NCBI GenBank assembly: GCA_965219915.1
Contig: OZ244794.1
Coordinates: forward strand, 1,860,001-1,924,000
Origin: Bin80 sp965219915
GTDB taxonomy: Bacteria > Bacteroidota > Rhodothermia > Rhodothermales > Bin80
Direction of reading: 5' to 3'
Length of the DNA stretch: 64,000 nucleotides
In this document: in pieces, positions 28,149-36,374 of the stretch
How positions within the stretch are numbered: position 1 is the first letter of the stretch
How the letters are laid out: every line of letters begins with the position of its first letter
Notes under the pieces: model-generated
Told to the model about the DNA's origin: nothing
Databases searched by the model: none
What the model saw: only the letters and a program-made list of their open reading frames with translations
Translations under genes and position numbers: made by a program

Positions 28149-29229
28149 GAAAATGTATGTACCGGTACTACATTTACGGCAATCAGAATATCAAGCACTC
28201 AGATACCTTAAGCCAAGGGATAAGGATAAGATCATGCCCCTAATCTGTATCCCAGATGTTGAACTTGACTCTGAAACGTGGAAGGCCAAGAAAACAGTGC
28301 ATGACCATGTTCTTCCATCAGTTGGGCGATGGACAGCCAAGTGGGGAAATCGACCAGCTTGGTTAGCCTTGCACGAAAAAATTGCCAAGGGGAGAATGAA
28401 TGATCATAGTCATGTCTTCGACTACATTCTTAACGGGCTCCGTTCAGAGGGGGCACACGCTGTGCCAGTCTTAACACTCGAAAGTGATGCGGACGCGATT
28501 ACCGCTGCTGCCGGATCTATTGGCCAAGACAGATACGGTGCCGGTATCCGTATCCACCTTGAAAAACTAATGTCTGGAGGTTCTGAAGACAGCATAGCAA
28601 AGTTGGCCAAGAAGCTGTTGTTACCCCTCGAAGAAGTTGATCTAATTGTTGACCTACGAGCACCAAATTTTGAGCCCTACCAGCATTTTGCCAAGGCCTT
28701 GATCAATATACTTAATGGCTATCGTGACCTTTCTGTTTATCGAAATTTTGTGATAGTCTCCTCAGCTATTCCGGCAGGCTTTGGACAAATAGCGCGGGGT
28801 ATTGATGAAATCCCGCGCCATGACTGGCTATTCTACAAAGCTCTACTTGCCGCGTTGCCAAGCGGGATACGACGCCCCAATTACGGTGATTATACAACTG
28901 TCCATCCAGAATTTAAACTTGACATAGACATGCGCATGATCAATCCAGCGGGTAAAATAATCTATACTACTCCGACAATCTGGGCCACTTGTAAGGGCCC
29001 TGGATTTCGCAAAAATGAGACGCAAATGATCGATCATTGTAAGACAGTCATGACAAACCCCCAATTCCAGTTCCGTGGAGCCGATTTTTCTGATGGCGAT
29101 AAATATATTGCACAATGTGCCGCAGGGGAAGAAGGAACGGGCAATCTAGGCCGCTGGAAGAGAGTTTCAATCAATCACCATATCACGGCAGCGGTGAACG
29201 ACCTCGCCAATTATTACGCTTCTTTATAG
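28135..29229 (+). CDS. Beta-family protein (phage T4 beta-like)
   Basis: 364 aa from the ATG at 28135, which has GAGGTGG just upstream and overlaps the XRE/ImmA stop by 14 bp; an ATG at 28153 is an alternative. The N-terminus MYVPVLHLRQSEYQALRYL is characteristic of the beta-protein family (PF14350) known from phages and bacterial islands. Repeated alternation of hydrophobic strands and helices (IMPLICIPDVEL, VPVLTLESDA, VDLIVDLRAPNF, FVIVSSAIPAGFG) suggests a TIM-barrel-like fold. The biochemical function is unknown. The family member sce7725 of Sorangium, as I recall, is paired with sce7726, and a sce7726-like gene lies here in convergent orientation, with a 47-bp 3' overlap. Confidence 0.82.
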   Translation: MILSEKMYVPVLHLRQSEYQALRYLKPRDKDKIMPLICIPDVELDSETWKAKKTVHDHVLPSVGRWTAKWGNRPAWLALHEKIAKGRMNDHSHVFDYILNGLRSEGAHAVPVLTLESDADAITAAAGSIGQDRYGAGIRIHLEKLMSGGSEDSIAKLAKKLLLPLEEVDLIVDLRAPNFEPYQHFAKALINILNGYRDLSVYRNFVIVSSAIPAGFGQIARGIDEIPRHDWLFYKALLAALPSGIRRPNYGDYTTVHPEFKLDIDMRMINPAGKIIYTTPTIWATCKGPGFRKNETQMIDHCKTVMTNPQFQFRGADFSDGDKYIAQCAAGEEGTGNLGRWKRVSINHHITAAVNDLANYYASL

Positions 29230-29803
29230 TGTCCTTGATCATTCCGGTTAATTGGTCTTCCGACATTTTTTCCACGAGCAACTTGTAGAGTACGTCGCGA
29301 GAAGCACGAAGAGTTGTGGGGCGAACACCGTTCTTCAATAGATAGTCTTGGACTTCACTACGCCATAGAAGATGCGCCAAAATAAATGGATCGGTGGAAG
29401 GATTTTTTTTTGCTTGCCGTACCCTTTTCAAATATATGTGTCCTTCGGAGGCAACTCGGACCTCCATTACGCCGCACCATGCAGGGATAATTTCAAGAGT
29501 AGGTTTCAAATGCTTAGTTGCTACAACCAAAGTCAGTCTGTGCAGTGCTTGGGCAAAGATGCGTACTTGCCCTCTCAGTCGGTCAAGTCTGTCCCTCTCG
29601 CTCTTTATCTCGTACCCATGAAATTCATTCTGATCGATTACGGCTACGTCCACTCGCCTCTTAGCATGTAACAGCCCGAGTTCGTGGATAACCAAATCGC
29701 CATTTAAACCATCGTGTAACCTCGAGCCGTCGTGCAACCCAGAACGTCCCCCGACCAAGATCTCGCGAATGTCTGGATCTAGTATGTTAGGCCTCGCAAA
29801 CAC
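29183..29803 (-). CDS. sce7726-family protein, predicted PD-(D/E)xK-like nuclease
   Basis: 206 aa. The sequence LDPDIREIL, VIHELGLLHAKRRVDVAVID, FHGYEIKSERDRLDRLRGQV, LTLVVATKHL and IIPAWCGVMEV follows the sce7726-family profile closely. The D-(x)n-E-x-K arrangement in RVDVAVID ... YEIKSE fits a PD-(D/E)xK nuclease core, which is my inference. The last 47 bp overlap the 3' end of the beta-family gene on the other strand, so the two are locked together genetically. A 10-bp palindrome lies about 50 bp upstream of the start. Likely a component of a mobile or defence module. Confidence 0.85.
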   Translation of the reverse strand: MFARPNILDPDIREILVGGRSGLHDGSRLHDGLNGDLVIHELGLLHAKRRVDVAVIDQNEFHGYEIKSERDRLDRLRGQVRIFAQALHRLTLVVATKHLKPTLEIIPAWCGVMEVRVASEGHIYLKRVRQAKKNPSTDPFILAHLLWRSEVQDYLLKNGVRPTTLRASRDVLYKLLVEKMSEDQLTGMIKDTIKKRNNWRGRSPLP

Positions 29804-29851
29804 GTTAATTTGCTACGAACCAGCACCAAAAGTATGTGTGCATATACAACT

Positions 29852-29861
29852 CTCGCGCGAG
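29852..29861. promoter_or_regulatory. Palindrome upstream of the sce7726-like gene
   Basis: CTCGCGCGAG is a perfect 10-bp palindrome, 49 bp upstream of the sce7726-like start codon, in otherwise AT-rich DNA. It could be an operator, for example for the XRE-type regulator encoded nearby. No second copy was found by eye. Confidence 0.3.
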
Positions 29862-30039
29862 TTATAAGATTTGCTGAATTTGATGTTCCTCCACCATTTG
29901 CATGAAATGGTTCAACTGCTCGCATTGAATATTTCCTCAATGCGCCTGATATACGGACTTCAAGTTTATCAGAAGATTACGCAGAACCGGATAGCCCAAT
30001 TACTTTCCTGCCTGCGAATAGTGAACCCGATTAACTGTG

Positions 30040-30440
30040 TCAATCCCGCTTCCAGTCCGGGAGTAAACTGCATAAACTCGGATGTAATGCGTACCAGTCC
30101 GTGGTATTTACTTCAAAGAAGCCTGATTGGCGATATCCATATGCGGTCGTTCCCAATAGTTTTCCCTGAACCAAATCAACGGCTACTATCTCCTCCTCCA
30201 GCTCCTGCGCGGCACAAGCAGTAACTGATTTACGGGGATCAAGCTTCCCGTTGGGGCGATCCAATAACACCCCACCTTGTTACCACGGATGGGATCTCAT
30301 TCAGGTTACACGTAAAAATATACTCGCTCGCGGGATCGTATCGGATGACATAGGAGAGCTCAAAGAAATCCACATGTTCACATCAGTTATAAGAAACAAC
30401 TTCCGGAGAACTATGCGCCCATCGTTTGTGTAAACCATGC
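30040..30440 (-). pseudogene. Broken Nudix-like gene
   Basis: On the minus strand three frame segments read as parts of one protein. MVYTNDGRIVLRKLF starts near 30438. It shifts to VDFFELSYVIRYDPASEYIF and then EIPSVVTRWGVIG. It shifts again to NGKLDPRKSVTACAAQELEEEIVAVD and ends near 30040. The last segment resembles a Nudix box (G-x5-E-x7-REL-x-EE), with Asp and Gln replacing the canonical Glu and Arg. At least two frameshifts are needed, so the gene is dead. Assignment rests on the motif alone. The remaining bases to 30522 hold nothing I recognise. Confidence 0.4.
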
Positions 30441-30522
30441 GTTCCTGTGGGGATACAAACCTGCATAAGGTGACTTGCGCAGATAGTTAATTAAGCAATA
30501 CGAACCTTTCGATATCTATCGT

Positions 30523-32157
30523 CTAGTCAGTATCATGATCATGCGACGGTTTAATCATTTCAATCAAATTAAGACCGCTCGGCATTACTACGACACCATC
30601 CGGCGTTGTCCCTTCCAGGAATATTAGTTGCCAGTAGCCATAGGCTTGTTTGCCACCGAAAACCGATCTTGACAAGTCCCTATTTACCCAGAGTGGAAGC
30701 TTAATCAACGCACTTATATAATTTTCGATATTTCCCCAACAGGCATCTGGTATTTGATACTGGAAAAGTTTTGAGTTAACAATGGGCTTCCCCGTCGTGA
30801 TAAAATAGTGTTGAACAAGCTGTTTAACATACATTAACCAATTGCGAATAACCTCCTCTCTCGCCATTCGGCAAGCACGCAAGTGTGGCGCAGGAACATC
30901 CTTCCCTTTCCTAATATCGAACTCTATTCGTCCAGTTCCTCGCTTGTGGTCAAAACTGCCGATGTAAATCTTCTCTGCGATTATATTCATAAGTTTCACA
31001 ACCTGCTCAATCTCAAGTTCTCTTGGATTGAGCCCTTCGTCACTCCTATGATTAAATGGAGTAACTAGCAATTCACCAGAAATAAATAAATGGTAGAACG
31101 TCTTCTCGATCGTGCTGTAACTCAACGGCATTTCCTTGCCACGCCCACCGTAATCGATATAGTCCCGTAGCTTATTCTTCCTGGCTGTTGTGATACTATT
31201 ACGGACCCAATCAATAACATATTTTCTCATTTCACGGCTCTCGCCCTTGAAGTGATTCACCAAGTCTCTCTCGGAAAAAGAGTCATCAGCTTCATCTCTA
31301 CCGCAATCTTCCCGATATCGTCTCATTCGGTCAGCAAGCAAAGAGCTTCCCAAGCGTCGCTGCACAGACTTGTCGAAGGCGACTTGACGCAGGGTAGTCC
31401 CGGCATGCGTATTTGCAGTCAGCAGGACATCTTTGTCGGGGTTAATGAAAACTCGGACGGGCAATCTACGTGCACCCAAGAGCAATTGAGCTGCAGCTTT
31501 ATGTTGTCCATCAAATATTTTGACCTTAACGCGATCACCTGTCACATTTTCTATCCACCCTAAAGACACGTGAAGCTGTGGTCGCTTTTTATAAAACTCC
31601 TCAACTAATTTTTTCAAATTCTTTCCAATTGCCCTTGGGTTAATGTGGTCATCATGGTGTAGGTATTCAATTGGAAGTTCAAGAAACGTCGAAATGAATC
31701 CCGAAAGTTTATCCGTAAAAACTGGATGGATGAGCAAATCAGGTTCATTAATATCTGGAAAAGACGTTTTTAGCTTCGATCCTTCTAAACTCACTGGCAA
31801 GTCAAACTTGCCACCTTCATATTCCTCTAAGATGTCTCCGAGGTTTGGAGATCGATTTTCTTCCCTAACTCCCTCGGCTATGTCGTCAAAGAGGGCTAAC
31901 AGGCGCGCTACTTGGAGATTGCCTGCCTGCTTTGATCTGTTGCATGAAACATGGGTAGCAGCAAAATTTTCAGGGGAATCTTTTCCTCCAGAACTTATTG
32001 GCTCGATGTGATCAATATCGATATGATTTCTGTGAATAATAACGTCAATGGGCTTAGCACATATGAAGCAATTTCCCGACTGAATGGACAGTAATTGCTC
32101 TACTAATTCCTGTCGGTCTTCAGACGACAATCTTCTCAAATAGATGGATGATGGCAT
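30523..32157 (-). CDS. HNH endonuclease fused to DGQHR/ParB-like domain
   Basis: 544 aa. Residues about 15-80 are an HNH nuclease: a Cys pair (C30, C33), HIDIDHIEP (H50 as catalytic His), N64, H69 and a final CN (72-73). After a linker, residues about 140-270 carry KVKIFDGQHKAAAQLLLGA (DGQHK at 216-220) and LPVRVFI. This motif is close to the DGQHR motif of DndB-type and ParB/Srx-like proteins. The C-terminal 270 residues are unrecognised, mostly helical and basic. The combination suggests a DNA-modification-sensing or restriction nuclease, an inference from domains. It is divergent from the OLD-type gene, with a 700-bp gap, and lies within a cluster of nuclease-like genes. Confidence 0.82.
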   Translation of the reverse strand: MPSSIYLRRLSSEDRQELVEQLLSIQSGNCFICAKPIDVIIHRNHIDIDHIEPISSGGKDSPENFAATHVSCNRSKQAGNLQVARLLALFDDIAEGVREENRSPNLGDILEEYEGGKFDLPVSLEGSKLKTSFPDINEPDLLIHPVFTDKLSGFISTFLELPIEYLHHDDHINPRAIGKNLKKLVEEFYKKRPQLHVSLGWIENVTGDRVKVKIFDGQHKAAAQLLLGARRLPVRVFINPDKDVLLTANTHAGTTLRQVAFDKSVQRRLGSSLLADRMRRYREDCGRDEADDSFSERDLVNHFKGESREMRKYVIDWVRNSITTARKNKLRDYIDYGGRGKEMPLSYSTIEKTFYHLFISGELLVTPFNHRSDEGLNPRELEIEQVVKLMNIIAEKIYIGSFDHKRGTGRIEFDIRKGKDVPAPHLRACRMAREEVIRNWLMYVKQLVQHYFITTGKPIVNSKLFQYQIPDACWGNIENYISALIKLPLWVNRDLSRSVFGGKQAYGYWQLIFLEGTTPDGVVVMPSGLNLIEMIKPSHDHDTD

Positions 32158-32864
32158 ATTGTATAACCTCTTGTTATCTAACTAATTCGTCACATTACCT
32201 GCAAGCGGCTTTCATCGTTTCGGTTTCGTATTTCGGCGGTTGATTTATTGACCACGGGCGACCGAACGATTCAATACGTCCTTGGTCAACCGTCCGTTCT
32301 ATTGTTTCCCCCCACCTAAGTTCGGATCAATCACACCGGAATGCCGTTGGTCGTGGTCTTGTTGGTCTAGTTATAGCTCCGTAGAAGAAAAATCTCCACC
32401 AGGGTTTGACAGTTCGACCGCAGTTCCCGCCGATTCCTTGCTAAGCTATTCACCCCAGACATCCCCTTCATGCTGAATCCATCCTCCATTTACAGGCTCC
32501 TAAGTATTCACACCTATAGTAAATCAACCTTCAATTGTGCAGGTAATGGGAATCGCTATTCTAGAGCTGGGCTAGAATCGCGGAAACGGCCATTACTCCT
32601 GTTGCGTTCGCCCCCCTTGATATTGACTCGATGCTCTTATGTCACCAGAGCCAGACGCACGCTGGACGAAACGCTGCCTTTCATTGGCAATGGCTTACGA
32701 GGCGTTGAAGATTTGGGAGTTAGTTATTTAGACCAGAGTAAAGTGTTGGGGAGTTTTCCTAGGGAGCGGTTGCAGAATATCAACTTTTACTGGGTACAAA
32801 CATCTGATTCCTGCTTGATTATAATATGCCTGGAAAATTATTGTCCCACAATAGAGAACAATAA
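32158..32864. other. Intergenic region between HNH and OLD genes
   Basis: About 700 bp. A 132-codon plus-strand open frame (32470-32868) runs into the OLD start but has no domain, ribosome-binding site or usual composition; I do not support it. The stretch should hold the divergent promoters. No repeat or RNA structure was recognised. Confidence 0.4.
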
Positions 32865-34859
32865 ATGAAATTACAGAAAGTTCAAATTACCAACTTCCGC
32901 TCAGTGGAGGACAGTGGGGAGTTTGATATCAAGCCGGTAACCTGTCTTGTTGGCAAGAACGAAGCTGGAAAAAGTGCAATTTTGTTGGCACTTTCTGCGC
33001 TGAACCCAGGTGCGGCTACCTATGTGACCTTGGACAAGGAACGGGATTACCCCCGCCGCAATTTACTTCAATATGAACAGATTCACGAGAACAAGGATGC
33101 GCGAGTAGTCCGGACGATCTGGCAGCTGGATGAAAGTGAGATTCAAGCTATAAATGATGATTTTGGTGTAAACGCCTTGAAGTGCACGCAGATTGAAATA
33201 AGCCGATGCTATGGTCAAGATATTGATGTCAGTGCGAAATTGAATGAAGCGGCTATTTTGGACTACTACTTGAACCTATTTCCCTTGAATGCGGCAGAAC
33301 TGTCGGTGCTGAAGCCCAATTCGCTTGAGACTGTAGATCAATTTATTCAAGTTCTGAACGATATATCATCTCCCACAGAAAAACATCAGAGCCTGCGGAA
33401 CCATTTAAGTGAACACGGGGATCCCTCAACAATAGTGCATGGACATGTGGTTCGGGCTCTCCCGAGCTTCATGTATGTTTCTGCCTATGACCGAATGGAC
33501 GGTGCGATCCAGATAGAACAGACACAAGCCAGAATCCAATCTGGGGAGATTGACTATGACGAACACCGAGGGTCGCGTTTGTTCGTCGATTTCTTGGATT
33601 ATGCAGGCGTACCGCTCAATTCCATAACTGATGTGTCCACGTTTGAAACTTACAATGCCCGGCTACAGGCGGCATCTACCACTATCACCGACCAATTACT
33701 TGAGTACTGGTCACAAAACCAAGATCTTGATGTAAAGGTACGCATTGACCCGGCTCGTAGTGGCGACCTGCCACCATTCAACACTGGGACTATTGCCAGA
33801 GCTCGTATTCAGAACAATCTGCACCGCGTTGACACGCCCTTCTCCGAACGAAGTGCAGGATTTGTTTGGTTCTTCTCATTTCTCGTAAAATTTGCCCAGA
33901 TAAAAAAGGCAGACACTCCTATCGTTTTGGTCTTGGATGAGCCAGGGCTGTCGTTGCATGGAAGAGCACAGGGGGATCTGTTGAGATTCATAGATGAAAA
34001 GTTGGCCCCCTTCCACCAAGTCATCTATTCGACGCATTCCCCATTTATGGTGCCTTCTGATAAGCTAGAACGCGTGCGAATTGTCGAGGATAAGGTTGAC
34101 AGAACGAAGAGACCTCTCGAGATTCATGGCACCAAAGTGAGTCATGACGTTCTTAGTGTTAATGCAGATACACTCTTTCCGTTGCAAGGGGCACTGGGTT
34201 ACGAGGTAACGCAAACTCTTTTTGTTGGCAAATATGTTCTTTTGGTGGAAGGACCTGGTGATATATTGTACCTGCAGGCCCTTTCAAGAGCACTTGAGTC
34301 ACGCCGCAGGAAAAATTTGGATTCCCGATGGACGTTGTGTCCAGCTGGAGGAATTGATAAAATCATGCCATTTATTTCTCTGTTCTCTGGAAAAGGCTTG
34401 AAAGTTGCAGTCTTGACAGACTTCGCTAAGGGGGCAAAAGGGAAAACTAAGAGGATAAAAAAGTCGGAAATTCTGAAAGCAGGTCATTGCTACACGGTTG
34501 CGGATTTTACCGGTTTGCCAGAATCGGACATTGAGGATATCTTCGCACCAGAGGTTTACTTAGAAATCGTGAACCGGAGTTACAACTTGTCAGAACCCCA
34601 TTGTATTACCACTGAGAATCTCAGTGATGATGCAACCACAACTCGTCTGGTTAAAAGAGTTGAATCAATGTTTAACGTTATGCCGAAATCAATTCCTGAA
34701 TTTAACCACTACGCCCCTGCGGAATGGCTCATACAAAACCCTGATATCCTGGACGGGGAATCAAGGGCGGTCCAGCGGACTCTTGATGTAGCGGAAAAGA
34801 TATTCGATGCTTTCAATGAACTCTTGGATGGCAACTTGGCCAGTGACAGCAAAATTTGA
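32865..34859 (+). CDS. OLD-family AAA ATPase/Toprim nuclease
   Basis: 664 aa. An SMC-like ABC ATPase: Walker A VGKNEAGKSAIL (G30-S37), signature-like region SERSAG, Walker B IVLVLDEPG (D358, E359) and the H-loop motif YSTHSPFM. A Toprim domain follows with LLVEGPGD (E462) and LKVAVLTDF (D519). The usual second Asp of the DxD motif is not in place (DFAKG), which may reduce metal binding. OLD proteins are ATP-regulated nucleases of phages and bacterial defence (for example GajA, Ec83/PARIS-like relatives). No UvrD-like GajB gene follows; the next gene encodes a JAB-domain protein. The small spacing (184 bp) and same strand suggest joint function. Confidence 0.9.
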   Translation: MKLQKVQITNFRSVEDSGEFDIKPVTCLVGKNEAGKSAILLALSALNPGAATYVTLDKERDYPRRNLLQYEQIHENKDARVVRTIWQLDESEIQAINDDFGVNALKCTQIEISRCYGQDIDVSAKLNEAAILDYYLNLFPLNAAELSVLKPNSLETVDQFIQVLNDISSPTEKHQSLRNHLSEHGDPSTIVHGHVVRALPSFMYVSAYDRMDGAIQIEQTQARIQSGEIDYDEHRGSRLFVDFLDYAGVPLNSITDVSTFETYNARLQAASTTITDQLLEYWSQNQDLDVKVRIDPARSGDLPPFNTGTIARARIQNNLHRVDTPFSERSAGFVWFFSFLVKFAQIKKADTPIVLVLDEPGLSLHGRAQGDLLRFIDEKLAPFHQVIYSTHSPFMVPSDKLERVRIVEDKVDRTKRPLEIHGTKVSHDVLSVNADTLFPLQGALGYEVTQTLFVGKYVLLVEGPGDILYLQALSRALESRRRKNLDSRWTLCPAGGIDKIMPFISLFSGKGLKVAVLTDFAKGAKGKTKRIKKSEILKAGHCYTVADFTGLPESDIEDIFAPEVYLEIVNRSYNLSEPHCITTENLSDDATTTRLVKRVESMFNVMPKSIPEFNHYAPAEWLIQNPDILDGESRAVQRTLDVAEKIFDAFNELLDGNLASDSKI

Positions 34860-35043
34860 CACCATTTCCTTCTGTACCCACATAAATTTCTTCCCAGTGG
34901 TCTAGCTTACCTAAGAAGAGTAGAGTCCGCCGCGATAACGTAGCTTGACCAGATGAGGCGCAGTTCTTTAGCACACATAGAAAAGGGAGATGCATGAGCA
35001 GATCCTCCTCACAATCAACAGTATTGGGATACAATAATCGCTC

Positions 35044-35787
35044 ATGATAGGACAATTTTTTATTGCCGTGATAGCTATCGCGGCCCTCTGGTTCGTAATT
35101 GACGTATTGGCAAACCGACACCCACTTACCCAGGAGGAGGTTCAGAAATTGTTACGGAAACGACAATGGGAAAAAGGTCTTATGCTACACAGTTTTTCGA
35201 GCAGACCGATACTGGCGAATCCAGAAGAAAAAAAGAGAATGAAAAGTGGCGGGGAATGGCTTGAGTTTTACGAGAAATTTGAGCTCGTTCCTGCACGCAT
35301 GGCGGGGTTTCTAAAATATAAGAAGCACGAATGGATCATTGTGGTTGTAGTTCAATCTCGCAACTCCCTGTGTTTGTGGTGGAACAAGGGACCTGACAAT
35401 ACTAGCGTCGCCCCGAGATTACCCATTGGATCCATAATATCTGTAGCCCGATCAAAAAATGCCGACCTAGTAGCCCTACTACACAACCACCCCAACTCTA
35501 ATCCTTCATTGTACGATTGCACTGAGCCAAGTGCTCAGGATCTGAGATCAGTTGAATATACTGCGAAATCACTGTCTCAGTCAGGGATCAGCATGCTTGA
35601 ATTCGTTTGCGAGCGCGGATCCCCGTATTTGTACCATGCGCATTTTACAGACAGAGGGATACCTCCAGCACCGATACTGCATGATATACAATGTAAAAAC
35701 GGGAATGGATTATTCGGAAATTACTCTCTGAGATGTGAGTTAAGGAGAAACCCCAGGCTGTTCCGTTCTGTGGGTCGAATTCCGTGA
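35044..35787 (+). CDS. Membrane-anchored JAB/RadC-like protein
   Basis: 247 aa. Residues 3-23 form one transmembrane helix (IGQFFIAVIAIAALWFVIDV). Residues about 85-215 resemble a RadC/JAB (MPN) domain: LVALLHNHPNSNP with H147 and H149, then SAQD (S163, D166) and a helix with TAKSLSQSGI, matching the RadC pattern except for a longer loop between the His pair and Ser/Asp. JAMM enzymes are zinc-dependent isopeptidases; RadC-like proteins are often in mobile elements. A membrane-tethered member next to an OLD nuclease is unusual. The last bases form an inverted repeat. Confidence 0.65.
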   Translation: MIGQFFIAVIAIAALWFVIDVLANRHPLTQEEVQKLLRKRQWEKGLMLHSFSSRPILANPEEKKRMKSGGEWLEFYEKFELVPARMAGFLKYKKHEWIIVVVVQSRNSLCLWWNKGPDNTSVAPRLPIGSIISVARSKNADLVALLHNHPNSNPSLYDCTEPSAQDLRSVEYTAKSLSQSGISMLEFVCERGSPYLYHAHFTDRGIPPAPILHDIQCKNGNGLFGNYSLRCELRRNPRLFRSVGRIP

Positions 35788-35812
35788 CCTTTGGCGCGCT
35801 TGCACGGAATTC
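35777..35812. terminator. Inverted repeat at the end of the JAB gene
   Basis: GAATTCCGTG at 35777-35786 is exactly complementary to CACGGAATTC at 35803-35812 with a 16-nt spacer. It spans the stop codon and could act as a terminator-like hairpin, though no T-tract follows. The bases from here to 36374 contain no supported gene. Confidence 0.4.
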
Positions 35813-36374
35813 CTTCCCATTTCGCTGAAAATCGGAGTGTTCCTGATGATCATTTTTGGTCGAAGGTCACATTTGCAACTTTCAATAAAATATGGCAATG
35901 CAGTTTGAGATTATTTTGAGTGCAACCATTCTACCCAAATTGACAGATCTCGTCAAGCATTTTCACAGGTATTGTAGAGCAGGTTGGCCAACTAACGAGC
36001 GGCAGCAAACTCCCTCCGGATAGGCATTAGTGAACTATGCTGTTTTGTCTCCTGAGCTATCGATAGGACGGAGTATTGCGGTAAATGATGTCTGTATGAG
36101 TTCAACGGATCATTCTCCCGATACCATTGTGGTTCTTGCCGCGCCCTAACGAATTCCAAGACCACATTCGCTGTCGAGGTGGAATTTACAGAAGGGGGAG
36201 TCGTCTTCCAACCAGTAGTCGCCTGTAGGAATCCGGCCGTCCGGTTGATGAGCAGGGGAGGCCTCGGTGCCCTTGCATCCAGCAGGCATCATGGCGATCA
36301 AAAGTTTTCCAGGAATCTGGTAGCTTGAAGTTCCTCAGCGGCCGGGGCACACCGTTATTAAAGGCTTGATATTA

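Noticed and set aside
32470..32868. 132-codon frame leading into the OLD gene
   Set aside because: No domain or start signal; overlaps the OLD start by four bases only by chance and has unusual composition.
32865..35787. Gabija system
   Set aside because: The OLD gene fits GajA in general form, but no UvrD/GajB helicase is adjacent; the next gene encodes a JAB-like protein.
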